This document shows positions 6,098 to 6,119 of a stretch of DNA of 6,119 nt, in pieces (the first letter of the stretch is position 1; the number at the start of each line of letters is the position of its first letter). This DNA is from Candidatus Aerophobota bacterium. GTDB taxonomy: Bacteria > Aerophobota > Aerophobia > Aerophobales > B3-G15. A model generated the notes under the pieces. The model was not told the origin of the DNA. It searched no databases and worked only from the letters and a program-made list of their open reading frames with translations. The stretch covers positions 1-6,119 of the forward strand of contig JACUUP010000085.1 of the NCBI GenBank assembly GCA_014859225.1, written 5' to 3'. The position numbers were made by a program, and so were the translations under genes.

Positions 6098-6119
6098 TCA
6101 GTAAATGTAGTAGGCTAAA

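Overview
The window is a compact, co-directional stretch of bacterial chromosome from a moderately AT-rich organism. Five genes lie on the + strand with short gaps, followed by about 240 bases that hold only a possible small gene on the - strand. Clear Shine-Dalgarno sequences, ATG starts and tight packing indicate a bacterial operon. The gene content (iron-dependent alcohol dehydrogenases, a CoA-acylating aldehyde dehydrogenase and an acetoacetate:CoA ligase) fits a fermentative or syntrophic anaerobe that handles small alcohols, aldehydes and ketoacids. That lifestyle is an inference, and the sequence does not allow a taxonomic name.

Layout: (1) 2-640, the C-terminal half of an iron-containing alcohol dehydrogenase, cut by the left edge. 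(2) 691-2178, a methylmalonate/malonate-semialdehyde dehydrogenase-type CoA-acylating aldehyde dehydrogenase. (3) 2180-2614, a small four-helix ferritin/rubrerythrin-like protein whose two ExxH iron-binding motifs both appear lost. It starts one base after the preceding stop and is probably translationally coupled to it. (4) 2626-4593, an acetoacetyl-CoA synthetase-type AMP-forming ligase. (5) 4634-5878, a second iron-dependent alcohol dehydrogenase of a different subgroup. It is 18 residues longer between two metal-binding histidines and resembles hydroxyacid-oxoacid transhydrogenase (HOT/ADHFE1). (6) 5875-6000 on the - strand, a possible 41-residue protein with its own ribosome binding site, whose stop codon overlaps that of gene 5. 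Behind it lies an open but start-less frame, so this edge may hold a decayed or frameshifted gene.

How the genes may work together (inference): the two dehydrogenases would interconvert alcohols or hydroxyacids with aldehydes or ketones. The aldehyde dehydrogenase would convert a semialdehyde or aldehyde to an acyl-CoA without using ATP, and the ligase would activate a 3-ketoacid such as acetoacetate with ATP. All three routes lead to acyl-CoA. The least explained member is the small helical protein inside the operon. No RNA genes, CRISPR arrays, insertion sequences or convincing terminators were found.
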